This document shows positions 15,551-22,561 of a stretch of DNA of 22,561 bases, piece by piece. The notes under the pieces were generated by a model. That model made no database searches and was not told the origin of the DNA. It saw nothing but the letters and a program-made list of their open reading frames with translations. This DNA is from RGIG5299 sp045542315 (GTDB lineage Bacteria > Bacillota > Clostridia > Oscillospirales > RGIG5299). The stretch lies in contig JAZQKU010000093.1 of NCBI GenBank assembly GCA_045542315.1, positions 1-22,561 on the forward strand, read 5' to 3'. Every line of letters starts with the position of its first letter. The stretch's first letter is position 1. The position numbers were made by a program, and so were the translations under genes.

Positions 15551-15579
15551 TTGCAAAATATGAAAAAAATTGTTATAAT
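15551..15579 (+). promoter_or_regulatory. Predicted sigma-A promoter for the ydbC-like operon
   Basis: TTGCAA (15551-15556) and perfect TATAAT (15574-15579) are spaced by 17 bases. Transcription would start near 15,586, leaving a leader of about 35 bases with a strong GGGAGGA site. No terminator hairpin is evident between the ligA stop and this promoter, so read-through from ligA is possible. Confidence 0.72.
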
Positions 15580-15620
15580 AGATTCGTGATTGATAAATTT
15601 TAACGCAGGGAGGAATCAAA

Positions 15621-15845
15621 ATGCCTGACATCAATTACGAAATCATTAAAGAAGTCGGAACTCTCTCTACGAATCCCACCGGTTGGGAAAAGAAGCTTAA
15701 GCTTATAAGCTGGCTCGGAAGGGAAGCAAAGTACGATATACGCGACTGGGCTCCCGACGGAGAAAAAATGGGCAAGGGTATTACCCTTACCGCAGACGAA
15801 TTGAAAGCCCTTAAGGAATTACTTGCCGATTACAACGAATTTTAA
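15621..15845 (+). CDS. YdbC-like PC4-family single-stranded DNA-binding protein
   Basis: Compact 74-residue protein of the bacterial PC4-like (YdbC) family. Lactococcal YdbC binds single-stranded DNA through a curved beta-sheet dimer, and a role in transcription or DNA metabolism is assumed. Recognisable parts are LSTNPTGWEKKLKLISWLG (residues 15-33), AKYDIRDWAPDGEKMGKGITL (36-56), the strongest signature, and a final helix TADELKALKELLADY. The two lysine-rich strands would face DNA. GGGAGG with about eight bases spacing supports the ATG. It heads a three-gene unit with an HD hydrolase (11-base gap) and a GtrA-like membrane protein. Confidence 0.88.
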   Translation: MPDINYEIIKEVGTLSTNPTGWEKKLKLISWLGREAKYDIRDWAPDGEKMGKGITLTADELKALKELLADYNEF

Positions 15846-15856
15846 GGAAGTGTCGT

Positions 15857-16447
15857 ATGCAAGAGACATACCTTCAGACATACGAACAAATGAAAAACCG
15901 TGTTATTGAGCGCAGAGCACAGCTCGACAGACTGCTCGATTATATGGAGAAAAACACCAACTGGTTAAAAGCTCCGGCAAGCACGAAGTTTCATTTGAGT
16001 TGCGAAAGCGGACTGCTTATGCACACCATGAATGTCTGTGAAAACATTTTGAAATTAAGAGAAGCGTTATACCCGTCAGTATCGGAGGAAAGCTGCGTAG
16101 TTGTTGCAATGCTTCACGATCTCGGAAAGGTGGGAATGCCGGGAAATCCACAATACCTTCCCGCACAGCCCACTGAGCGTCAGCGTCAGTACGGATACGG
16201 TCCGAAATATCCGTTTGAGTTCAACAACGACCTTGTGTACCTTTCGGTACCCGTAAGAAGCCTTTATTTAAGCTTGCCGTTTATTAAACTTTCTCAGGAG
16301 GAGGTTCAGGCAATCGTTTATCACGACGGTCAGTACGTCGATGATAATCATTCGGTTGCCACGAAGGAAGAGCCTCTGACTCTTCTTTTGCAGTATGCAG
16401 ACTCCTGGTCGGGTTTTGTAACCGAAAAGGAATCCCGTAAAAAATGA
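15857..16447 (+). CDS. HD-domain metal-dependent phosphohydrolase
   Basis: Predicted soluble metal-dependent hydrolase of the HD superfamily, acting on a phosphorylated substrate (nucleotide, RNA end or signalling molecule; not assignable). The 196 residues show FHLSCESGLLMHT (45-57) with His46 and His56, MLHDLGK with His87-Asp88, VYHDG (154-158) and LQYADSWSG with Asp182, giving the H...HD...D metal ligand pattern. The segment around His46/His56 resembles HD proteins of the YhaM exoribonuclease type, but no OB-fold is present and the protein is half the length. AAGGAAGTG precedes the ATG by about four to five bases. The stop overlaps the GtrA-like start (ATGA), implying coupled translation. 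Function remains unassigned. Confidence 0.85.
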   Translation: MQETYLQTYEQMKNRVIERRAQLDRLLDYMEKNTNWLKAPASTKFHLSCESGLLMHTMNVCENILKLREALYPSVSEESCVVVAMLHDLGKVGMPGNPQYLPAQPTERQRQYGYGPKYPFEFNNDLVYLSVPVRSLYLSLPFIKLSQEEVQAIVYHDGQYVDDNHSVATKEEPLTLLLQYADSWSGFVTEKESRKK

Positions 16448-16938
16448 AGATTATAGATCAGGTTTTAGAAACTTTAAAAGGCTTGCTTAAAAAGGAAAAC
16501 CGCAGGCAGCTTTATAAATATATGGCAATAGGCTTATCTGCGGTGATTATTGAATTTCTGTCATTCAATCTTTTGATGATGATAGAAATCGACGGGCATG
16601 ATATGGCGCACATCCTTCTTTTCCCGCTTTTCGACTATACTGTAACGGGAACGAACCTTTGTCAGTCAATATCAATGCTTTTGGGAACGATCTTTTCCTA
16701 TACAATGAACCGTAAATGGTCATTCAAAACGAAAAATCCCATCATTCCCGAAATAACGCGTTTCGGAATTCTCTTTATTTTCAATTTAATTATTACAAAT
16801 ATCGTTATTCGCTTGATACAGGCCACCGGTATTGATGACTGGATATGCAAGATCTGTGTTCAGGGAATGATGATATTCTGGAACTTCCTTATCTACAAAC
16901 TCGTAATTTTCAAACCCTATAATAACAAAAAAGACTGA
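16444..16938 (+). CDS. GtrA-like family membrane protein
   Basis: Four-helix integral membrane protein of the GtrA/DPMS1-related family, whose better-known members help move lipid-linked glucose or other polyprenyl-phosphate sugars across the membrane. Of 164 residues, hydrophobic segments lie at about 27-49, 75-92, 106-124 and 135-153. The signature NRKWSF (90-95) is present. A loop of about 25 residues between the first two segments is slightly long for the family. It overlaps the upstream HD gene by four bases and is followed by a strong terminator. No glycosyltransferase gene is nearby, so the substrate is unknown. A role in wall teichoic acid or polysaccharide decoration is only a guess. 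Confidence 0.87.
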   Translation: MKIIDQVLETLKGLLKKENRRQLYKYMAIGLSAVIIEFLSFNLLMMIEIDGHDMAHILLFPLFDYTVTGTNLCQSISMLLGTIFSYTMNRKWSFKTKNPIIPEITRFGILFIFNLIITNIVIRLIQATGIDDWICKICVQGMMIFWNFLIYKLVIFKPYNNKKD

Positions 16939-16950
16939 TTTAATGATTAA

Positions 16951-16988
16951 AAAATACCGAGCGGTTTAAGCCGCTCGGTATTTTTTTT
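16951..16988. terminator. Strong bidirectional intrinsic terminator between convergent genes
   Basis: ACCGAGCGG and CCGCTCGGT form a GC-rich stem extended by AAAAT/ATTTT flanks, around the six-base loop TTTAAG. On the plus strand a ten-base T-run follows; on the minus strand a six-base T-run follows. It ends the ydbC-HD-gtrA transcript from the left and the lipoprotein transcript (stop at 16989) from the right. Confidence 0.95.
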
Positions 16989-18044
16989 TTATTTATATGT
17001 TGCTTTTAAAGAAATATCCTTTGCACACATTTCAACGTCGTAGGTTCCGGGAACCTCCCAGCCTATCGAATATGCGGAAATGTAAAGATCCTCAAACTCG
17101 GTGTTTTTAAGAAATCCCTTTGATTTTGCATCCTCAAATGCGATTTTTAAATAGGGATATACGTCAAGATCGAGAACTATAAAATCATTATCCTCACTGC
17201 CGTAGGGCTTGCCGTCCTTAAAGAAGGAATCGGTAAAAAAGCTTTCCGAGCCGAGTGAATAGATGTAGTTTGGAGTTGTAAGGTCCTTTGCACAGTAAAG
17301 CTTTGTGTATTCCTCTCGGTTATCAAAGATATTTAAACCGAAATGCATAACCTTTCCGAAATCCTTGCTTTCCTTATTTAAATTCTGAAGATTTAAATAA
17401 AAGAGGTAGGAGGCGCAGTGCTGACCGGGATTTGCCGTGTCGCCCATATGGTCTTCAAAATAAGTGAGCTTAAAGCGACCCGTCGCATAAAGCGTATCAA
17501 GATTTGACAATCGGTAATCCTGCATATTTGCAGCCTTATAACCGTTCAGTTCACCGAGATATTGCTCAACGAGAAGGTGAAGCCACTGAGTAACTCCCGT
17601 TCTCGTTTCGTCGTAGCATTTTGAAGCGTATGCAGCTTGCTTTACCATTCCTGCCTTGGTGTCAACGGTAAGAGTGAGATCCTTGCCCTCGTAGCACCAG
17701 TAACCGTTTGAAAGCTTTGTAACCTTTCCGTCGGTAATGCTTTCGGATGCACCCCATTGCGAAATAGTCCAAACAGGTGATGCGTTTTTCTTTCCGTAGT
17801 CAAAACGGCCTTTAATCAGCGCACCGTCGGCGGTAGTTGTGCTTCTTACGTTAAAGCCACTGCTGAAATCGGGAGATACGAGTAATTCTTTACCGCTGTG
17901 CTTGATCGGCTCTTTCTTCATTCCGCTTCCTCCGGTACTGCTGCAACCGCAGAAGGAGCAGAAAATCGCTCCGACTGTGATTACAGAAATCAGTGATTTG
18001 ATAAATTTAGGTATTTTATAACACTTAACCCTTGATATTTTCAT
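16989..18044 (-). CDS. Unrecognised secreted lipoprotein, coupled to a solute-binding protein
   Basis: I do not recognise the family. The 351 residues have a basic n-region (MKISRVKCYKIPKFIK), a hydrophobic core (about 17-30) and Cys34 after FCG, a non-standard lipobox because residues -3 and -2 are Phe and Cys rather than Leu and Ala/Ser. A low-complexity Ser/Gly linker follows. The mature part is rich in aromatic residues (WTISQWGAS, GYWCYEGKD, YLGELNGY) and beta-like patterns. It ends with IGWEVPGTYDVEMCAKDISL, which looks like a beta-sandwich edge, so a carbohydrate-linked role is possible but not shown. The ATG lies within the preceding gene's end (20-base overlap), with no clear ribosome binding site, so translation is probably coupled to the binding protein. 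It ends at the bidirectional terminator. Confidence 0.8.
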   Translation of the reverse strand: MKISRVKCYKIPKFIKSLISVITVGAIFCSFCGCSSTGGSGMKKEPIKHSGKELLVSPDFSSGFNVRSTTTADGALIKGRFDYGKKNASPVWTISQWGASESITDGKVTKLSNGYWCYEGKDLTLTVDTKAGMVKQAAYASKCYDETRTGVTQWLHLLVEQYLGELNGYKAANMQDYRLSNLDTLYATGRFKLTYFEDHMGDTANPGQHCASYLFYLNLQNLNKESKDFGKVMHFGLNIFDNREEYTKLYCAKDLTTPNYIYSLGSESFFTDSFFKDGKPYGSEDNDFIVLDLDVYPYLKIAFEDAKSKGFLKNTEFEDLYISAYSIGWEVPGTYDVEMCAKDISLKATYK

Positions 18045-19683
18045 ACCATTCGTTTACGTAAACTGTATTTGCGTCGCCACCCTGATCCTTCCAGGAATCA
18101 ACGACAGTATCAAAGTAATCAACAGGCTGTGCGCCGAGGATTATCTGCATAAAGCCGTCTGTCAAGGTCTGATTGAGAGTTGCTTCGGTTGCCAGCATAT
18201 CGTCTGACTTGTTGCCAACGAACTTGTTGGTCATATAAAGGCCGTTTTCAATGTAATGTCCCATAAGATATTCGGAGCTTTGCTCACCGCCGTATATCTT
18301 ATCCCAACCCCATTGAGAGTTGTCGCCGTTTCTGTAAGCCATTACCCAATCGTAAACGTCTGCATCGGTGCCGGTGAGATCGTCCTTGTTTCCAACGTTA
18401 AGCGCCTCCGCAACCTTCTTTGCACGCTCAAAGTTTTCACCGACCTTCGAAACGTTAACGGGGGAGAACTTCCAAAGCTCAGCGGCGTTTTCGTCGGTGT
18501 ACATATCCTTCTTGTATTCATCGTCGGAATCAAGACTGCCGATGTAGAGGTAGTAGTTCATAAGCTTTATTAAAACCTCGGGATTCTTACAGGAGGGATT
18601 GACGGTGTAATACTGATAGCTGTTGATGTTTGCCTGGGGTCTTGCTTCCTCGTCGTCAACGGAGAGAAGTCTTACGGGAACGAAATCGGCATCGGGATTT
18701 TTATCTTTAACAGGCTGAAGGAAAAGTCCGTTATGCACCTGACCGGGCCAGATTCCGCATATACCCGACTTTACTGCCGTTTCATAATAGGTCATATTGG
18801 GGTCAAGATAACCGCCGATATAAAGATCTGCAAGGGTGCGTAATGTATCCTTAATTTCAGGCTGAACGGAACCGTATCCAAGAGTTCCGTTATCAAGCTC
18901 TATCCAGGTGTTGAGATATGCGTGGTGGCTGTTGAATATGGTTGCACCGTATGAGAAGAACGAAGCATCAAAGGGGAAACCGTAGGTATCACCGTTAATG
19001 CCGTTATTGTCGGGATCTTTGTCGTGGAACGCCTTGACAACGTCGATGAATTCATCAAAGGTAGTGGGAACCTGCATATTGAGATTATCAAGCCAATCCT
19101 TTCTTATCCAGTAAAAAGACCAGCTGTCATTTTCTGAGCCGAGTATAGAGCAAAGCGCCTTGATCTCTCCGCCAAAGGTGGCAGGGTAGAATACCTCTTT
19201 GCCTGCAAGTTCGTAGCACTCCCTTAAGTCGTCGGAGGCATACTGCTCGTAATAGGGCCAGATGTTTGTAAGAAGATCGTTGTTTTCAAGCATCTGTAGA
19301 TAATCGTAAGCGTTGGGTGCTGCGTGAATGTTTGTTATATCGGGAATTTCGCCCGTAGCAATAGCGCCAATAAGAGTGGTAAAATACTGGGCACTGTCGG
19401 AGATAGACCAGGTAAGCTGCATTTTAATGCCAAGGTCTGCCTTTATAGCTTGTGTCCAGTTATTATCATCCATGGTCCAACCCTTATCGTAAAGGGTATT
19501 TGTCATATCATTGAACCAAGGACGTGCATAGGTGATTTTGATCATGGGGTTGTAGCCGCCCAAAGTGACGGGATCAAGCTCCTGACGTGGAGTAAAGGGC
19601 TCTCCGCCGCCGCTGCAAGCGGAAAGAAGCATAGGAACTGCAAGTGCAATGACGAGTAAAAGTGCCAAAAATTTTTTGCGCAT
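18025..19683 (-). CDS. Extracellular solute-binding lipoprotein (family 1, sugar type)
   Basis: Predicted lipid-anchored binding protein of the family 1 (LipO/YtcQ-like) class that feeds carbohydrate ABC importers. The 552 residues begin with a classic signal peptide and the lipobox LSAC (Cys23). At 221-235 is DKDPDNNGINGDTYG, with Asp221, Asp223, Asp225 and Asp232 laid out like a calcium loop; such loops are common in these proteins. Aromatic residues are numerous (for example NSWSFYWIRKDWLD region and YNWTQ), fitting sugar stacking. ATG at 19683 has AAAGGA eight bases upstream. No MsbA-like ATPase or two permease genes are next to it, which is unusual for this family. The 351-residue lipoprotein overlaps its end by 20 bases. 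Ligand unknown. Confidence 0.88.
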   Translation of the reverse strand: MRKKFLALLLVIALAVPMLLSACSGGGEPFTPRQELDPVTLGGYNPMIKITYARPWFNDMTNTLYDKGWTMDDNNWTQAIKADLGIKMQLTWSISDSAQYFTTLIGAIATGEIPDITNIHAAPNAYDYLQMLENNDLLTNIWPYYEQYASDDLRECYELAGKEVFYPATFGGEIKALCSILGSENDSWSFYWIRKDWLDNLNMQVPTTFDEFIDVVKAFHDKDPDNNGINGDTYGFPFDASFFSYGATIFNSHHAYLNTWIELDNGTLGYGSVQPEIKDTLRTLADLYIGGYLDPNMTYYETAVKSGICGIWPGQVHNGLFLQPVKDKNPDADFVPVRLLSVDDEEARPQANINSYQYYTVNPSCKNPEVLIKLMNYYLYIGSLDSDDEYKKDMYTDENAAELWKFSPVNVSKVGENFERAKKVAEALNVGNKDDLTGTDADVYDWVMAYRNGDNSQWGWDKIYGGEQSSEYLMGHYIENGLYMTNKFVGNKSDDMLATEATLNQTLTDGFMQIILGAQPVDYFDTVVDSWKDQGGDANTVYVNEWYENIKG

Positions 19684-19713
19684 ATAATCAATCCTTTCAT
19701 TATATATATTTAT

Positions 19714-19742
19714 ATACTAATACATTTTATTTCGTTTGTCAA
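19714..19742 (-). promoter_or_regulatory. Predicted sigma-A promoter for the lipoprotein pair
   Basis: Perfect TTGACA (19737-19742) and TAGTAT (19714-19719; four of six matches) at 17 bases on the minus strand. Transcription would begin near 19,706, giving a leader of about 23 bases containing the AAAGGA ribosome binding site. It shares the intergenic region with the divergent symporter gene and with the dyad listed at 19761. Confidence 0.6.
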
Positions 19743-19760
19743 TAGAAATTTAATTTTTTC

Positions 19761-19782
19761 TCACTTTTTTTAAAAAACGTGA
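19761..19782. promoter_or_regulatory. Imperfect 22-base A/T-tract dyad in divergent intergenic region
   Basis: TCAC-T-TTTTTT meets AAAAAA-C-GTGA; ten of eleven pairs match, with one mismatch beside each outer TCAC/GTGA arm. It lies between the promoter of the binding lipoprotein and the symporter gene and could be a binding site for a shared regulator. The A/T tracts are simple sequence, so chance is possible. As RNA it has no suitable loop. Confidence 0.35.
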
Positions 19783-19813
19783 ATATACATTAGTGGAAGG
19801 TTGGTGTAGCATT

Positions 19814-21139
19814 GTGATTGATAAAATTATAATAATTTTCTATTTATTCATTATAACGGTCATAGGCATAACTGCTTATAAAAAGACAAAAAACAACGGA
19901 TTTTTTTATACCTCAAACGGCAAAACCGGTATTTTTACAACCGTTGCGGTGCTGACGTCAGGCTTTATCGGCGGAGGGTATTCAGTGGGAAATGCGGCTG
20001 AATGCTACGAATACGGCATAGATTATTCTCTTGCACTCTGCGGCTTCTCCGTGGGTATGATACTGTTTTCGGTATTACTGTTACCGACGCTAAATCCGAA
20101 AGGCAATACCGTCGGCGAGGTAATAGAGCATTCCTACGGAAAAAAAGCAAGAAAGCTTTCGGCAGTCTTTTCGTTTTTGTTTTGCCTTGGCATACTTTCA
20201 GCACAGCTCTTTACTTTGAAAATCATACTGTCGGAATTTTTTGGTCTTAACGGCACCATAAGTGCGGTGGTATCTGCGCTTTTGATTATAATTTATTCAA
20301 CAGCGGGCGGAATGAATGCAGTAATTAAGACCGACACGGCGCAATTTATTGTTTTAATAATAGGAATACCGCTTCTGTTGATCTTTTCGTTGATAAACGC
20401 AGGCGGAATAGAAGGTGTCAAGACGGTTACAACCGAAAAAAGCCTTGGTGTTTTGGAATTTATCTCTCTTACGGTTGCTTTTGCTTTCGGAGAAATGCTC
20501 ACTCCTCAGCTTGTTCAGAAGCTTAAGATTACCAAACGAAAAAATGATTTTAAAAACGCGCTCATCATTTCGTCAATAATATCAGCTGTTATTTTTATAA
20601 TGGTTGGGGCAGTGGGTGTAGCTGCTCATCGGTTTATTGAAGAAAGCGGCGGTCAGAATATACTTATATCTGCAGCAATAAGGGTTATGCCTATAGGACT
20701 AAAAGGGATAGTCGGAGCATCTCTTTGCGCCGTTCTTATAACTTCGGCGGACACGGCGCTTAATTCCGCGGCCGCATCGCTTTCAAATGATCTCCTCGAG
20801 CATAAAACTGTTGCTTTGGCAAGAACGGTAAACGTTGTTGTTGGAATAGTTGCAACCGTAACGGTAGTTGTCATTCCGAACGTTATAGAGCTGCTTATGG
20901 TATCGTATAAATTCTGGTGTCCCGTAGTCTTTTCACAGCTTCTATATGCATTAAGAGGAAGAAAGGCTGACGAAAGACTCTTTACCGTGCCCGCAATAAC
21001 GGGAATCATCTCCGTATTTGTTTGGGATAGTTTGCTGAAAACGCCGTTTGGAGTTTCGTCGGTGGCGGTAGGACTTATTATAAATGCAATAACCTTTAAA
21101 ATAACAAAAACGGCTTTTGCCAAAGGGCAAAAGCCGTAA
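19814..21139 (+). CDS. Sodium:solute symporter family protein
   Basis: Integral membrane transporter of the SSS family, moving a small organic solute with sodium; the substrate is not predictable (relatives include proline, pantothenate and carboxylates). The 441 residues give about 12 hydrophobic segments. GFIGGGYSVGNAAECYEYGIDYS resembles the TM2 region, and VLITSADTALNSAAASLSNDLL resembles the sodium-site helix with its Ser/Thr-Asp pattern (about 310-331). The open frame runs from a GTG at 19793. The GTG at 19814 is preferred because a GGTG lies about eight bases before it, and the alternative start sits close to a possible -10 box (TATACA, 19784-19789). The start call is only moderate. 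The gene runs convergently into the DUF1015 gene, with 13 bases between stop codons. Confidence 0.88.
   Translation: MIDKIIIIFYLFIITVIGITAYKKTKNNGFFYTSNGKTGIFTTVAVLTSGFIGGGYSVGNAAECYEYGIDYSLALCGFSVGMILFSVLLLPTLNPKGNTVGEVIEHSYGKKARKLSAVFSFLFCLGILSAQLFTLKIILSEFFGLNGTISAVVSALLIIIYSTAGGMNAVIKTDTAQFIVLIIGIPLLLIFSLINAGGIEGVKTVTTEKSLGVLEFISLTVAFAFGEMLTPQLVQKLKITKRKNDFKNALIISSIISAVIFIMVGAVGVAAHRFIEESGGQNILISAAIRVMPIGLKGIVGASLCAVLITSADTALNSAAASLSNDLLEHKTVALARTVNVVVGIVATVTVVVIPNVIELLMVSYKFWCPVVFSQLLYALRGRKADERLFTVPAITGIISVFVWDSLLKTPFGVSSVAVGLIINAITFKITKTAFAKGQKP
21110..21137 (-). terminator. Terminator for the DUF1015 gene, overlapping the 3-prime end of the symporter gene
   Basis: On the minus strand ACGGCTTTTGCC and GGCAAAAGCCGT form a perfect 12-base-pair stem with loop CTTT, followed by TTTTGTTATTTT. 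It begins 15 bases after the DUF1015 stop. The same bases encode the last residues of the symporter (about TAFAKGQKP) and part of its stop codon. On the plus strand no T-run follows, so it should end only the minus-strand transcript. Confidence 0.85.
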
Positions 21140-21152
21140 ATGCGGGATCTAC

Positions 21153-22427
21153 TCAAAGAATTTTATTGATTACAAGACCGGTAATTATTTTGGGATAGAA
21201 ATAAGTAGATTTCTGGGGCATCTTTTCGTTTGCCAATGCAACGTCTCTTATTTCGGAAACCTTGGTGGGATTTAAAATAAATGCGCACTGGAATTCGCCG
21301 TTTTCAACTCTTTCAACGGCATAGTCGATATCTCTCGTATAGGTGAGATTGATCTGCTTTGCCATATTTTCCTTGTCAATATTGAATACAGGCTCTAAAA
21401 TTACAGAGTGCAAAACAGCAACGTCCAAAGCCTTGTATGCATCGCACTTGTCAGGCAAAACTGTGTCAACGGCAGCTTTGTTTTTTAACTTGAGAAGATA
21501 TGCTGACTCCTTTGCATAAAGAACAAAAGCCTTTTCGTTATTGTTGGCTTCGAGCAGAGTCTCAAAATCGGCGTCTTTTGCTATCTTTTCAACGGTAAAA
21601 TCCTTTTCGATCTTATTTACTATTGCATCAAGATCAAAATCGGGGAGATCTCTTACCAATCGATGTGTGGGGAATACCTCAAGACCTTTGTTCTCAAGGT
21701 CAACGAGCATCATCATTACAAAGTTGCCGTCATGCTCCTTTGAGGTGATAACTCCGTCTGCAATAAGCTTATTTCTGTAGTTGATAGCGGTTTCGTATCT
21801 GTGGTGACCGTCTGCAATAAACAACTGTTTATTCTCAAATGCCTTTTCAAAGAATGCAATGGCGTCCTTGTCGGTAGCAAGCCAGAGCCTGTGAATTATA
21901 CCGTCGGCGGTTTTGAATTCAACGTCGGCCTTGCCGCTTGAAAGAGCATCGATCTTACCAAAGATAGAACCGTCGGCATCGTTGTAAAGAGAATATATCT
22001 GCGAGAAGTTGCAGCCTGTTGCGCACATAAGCTCAAATCTGTCTGCCTTTGCCTTGGAAAGGGTTTCCTCGTGAGGGAGAACGACTCCTTTTGAGAATTC
22101 CTCAAGGAAAACGCGGGTAATAATACCCTTAATCTTCATGGTTCTGTTTTTAACGGTGAATTCTTCTTCGTAAATGTAGATGGTATCTTCGCTGTCCTGC
22201 TTAAGGATGCCTTTTTCGAGCCATTCTCTGTAAAGAGCACCGGTTTTATTGTATTTATCCTCTCCTACGGGAAGCTCGAGATTTACCATATTAAATTCGT
22301 TTCCTGAAACGAGAGCGGCTCTTTCATCGGGAGAGATAATGTCGTAGGGCGGGCAAACCAACGAGGTGATATCACCTGCATTTTCCGTGTTGAAGCGGAG
22401 CGCTTTGAAGGGTTTTACGTTAGCCAA
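21153..22427 (-). CDS. DUF1015 family conserved protein
   Basis: Cytoplasmic conserved protein of unassigned biochemical function. The 424 residues show the family's segments CPPYDIIS (25-32), VNLELPVGEDKY (48-59), VLPHEETLSKAKADRF (116-131) and IADGHHRYETA (204-214), whose two histidines and glutamate are likely functional. The start is a TTG at 22427, which is well defined: an in-frame TAA (22428-22430) lies immediately upstream and GAAAGG is about nine bases before it. In several Clostridia DUF1015 genes lie near serine-biosynthesis genes; none is visible here because the only upstream neighbour is divergent. It ends at a terminator located inside the symporter gene. No signal peptide or membrane segment is seen. 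Confidence 0.9.
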   Translation of the reverse strand: MANVKPFKALRFNTENAGDITSLVCPPYDIISPDERAALVSGNEFNMVNLELPVGEDKYNKTGALYREWLEKGILKQDSEDTIYIYEEEFTVKNRTMKIKGIITRVFLEEFSKGVVLPHEETLSKAKADRFELMCATGCNFSQIYSLYNDADGSIFGKIDALSSGKADVEFKTADGIIHRLWLATDKDAIAFFEKAFENKQLFIADGHHRYETAINYRNKLIADGVITSKEHDGNFVMMMLVDLENKGLEVFPTHRLVRDLPDFDLDAIVNKIEKDFTVEKIAKDADFETLLEANNNEKAFVLYAKESAYLLKLKNKAAVDTVLPDKCDAYKALDVAVLHSVILEPVFNIDKENMAKQINLTYTRDIDYAVERVENGEFQCAFILNPTKVSEIRDVALANEKMPQKSTYFYPKIITGLVINKIL

Positions 22428-22511
22428 TTAAATCAGCCTTTCTTTTATGTATTTTTTAAATAATTTACGGAATAATAAAACAAGAAAATTAAACCTGAAA
22501 GGAATAATGAA

Positions 22512-22561
22512 ATGCTTTTATTTAAAAAGGGATTATTTGAAGGAATGGCCGTTGGAATTTC
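22512..22561 (+). CDS. Start of an unidentified plus-strand gene (cut by window edge)
   Basis: The visible frame reads MLLFKKGLFEGMAVGI. AAAGGA ends eight bases before the ATG at 22512, which fits. An alternative ATG at 22507 in another frame has only about four bases spacing and gives a less natural peptide. The Gly-rich hydrophobic pattern resembles small membrane-associated proteins of the YtxH kind, but too little is present to call a family. It is divergent from the DUF1015 gene with an 84-base gap, in which no strong consensus promoter was found in either direction. Confidence 0.4.
   Translation, partial: MLLFKKGLFEGMAVGI

Noticed and set aside
18053..18062. Palindrome TTTACGTAAA inside the solute-binding protein gene
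   Set aside because: It is ten bases of coding sequence near the gene end with no promoter context, and is likely chance.
1..22561. CRISPR arrays, tRNA or rRNA genes, insertion sequences, toxin-antitoxin or phage genes
   Set aside because: No repeat-spacer pattern, transposase motif, rRNA-like block or tRNA cloverleaf with a CCA-type end was recognised on either strand.

Overview
The window looks like a chromosomal segment of an AT-rich, spore-forming, Gram-positive bacterium. My best guess is an uncultured member of the Clostridia, possibly Oscillospirales. The basis is gene content: fakA, an Asp23/Gls24 protein, a YqhQ-type DUF1385 protein, a YlmC/YmxH-type PRC-barrel protein and the sporulation protein YunB, together with lipobox-bearing lipoproteins and GGAGG/GGTG-type ribosome binding sites. 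No rRNA, tRNA, CRISPR array, insertion sequence, phage gene or attachment site is visible. The DNA is gene-dense, and no gap between genes exceeds about 150 bases.

Left block (1 to about 11,984, all minus strand; transcription runs from high to low coordinates). The order is cca, a ymxH-like PRC-barrel gene, a solitary oligopeptide-type binding lipoprotein, then a ten-gene train: asp23/gls24, fakA, DUF1385 (yqhQ-like), prmC, recA, recX, rimO, pgsA, cysE, cysS (cut by the window edge). Junctions in the train are 4 to 7 base overlaps or gaps of at most about 31 bases. The only convincing promoter found for it lies upstream of asp23 and contains a perfect 20-base palindrome. The train combines fatty-acid activation, translation (prmC, rimO, cysS), recombination, phospholipid and cysteine synthesis under one apparent start.

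Middle block (12,000 to 16,990, plus strand). A divergent promoter pair at about 12,000 to 12,070 separates cca from a GME-fold-like hypothetical gene, followed by yunB and ligA. A strong promoter at 15,551 to 15,579 then drives a three-gene set: a PC4-like YdbC ssDNA-binding protein, an HD-domain hydrolase and a GtrA-like membrane protein. This set ends at a strong bidirectional terminator.

Right block (16,989 to 22,561). On the minus strand an extracellular solute-binding lipoprotein and an unrecognised 351-residue lipoprotein overlap by 20 bases, with no permease genes beside them. A sodium:solute symporter diverges from them, and a DUF1015 gene converges on the symporter; its likely terminator is embedded in the last codons of the symporter gene. 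The first codons of another plus-strand gene begin at 22,512.

No clearly new multi-gene system was found. The most interesting signals are regulatory: the palindrome in the asp23-to-cysS promoter, a hairpin that would hide the ribosome binding site of the ymxH-like gene, and a probable leaderless mRNA. The most uncertain coding content is the lipoprotein pair at 16,989 to 19,683 and the YdbC/HD/GtrA operon.
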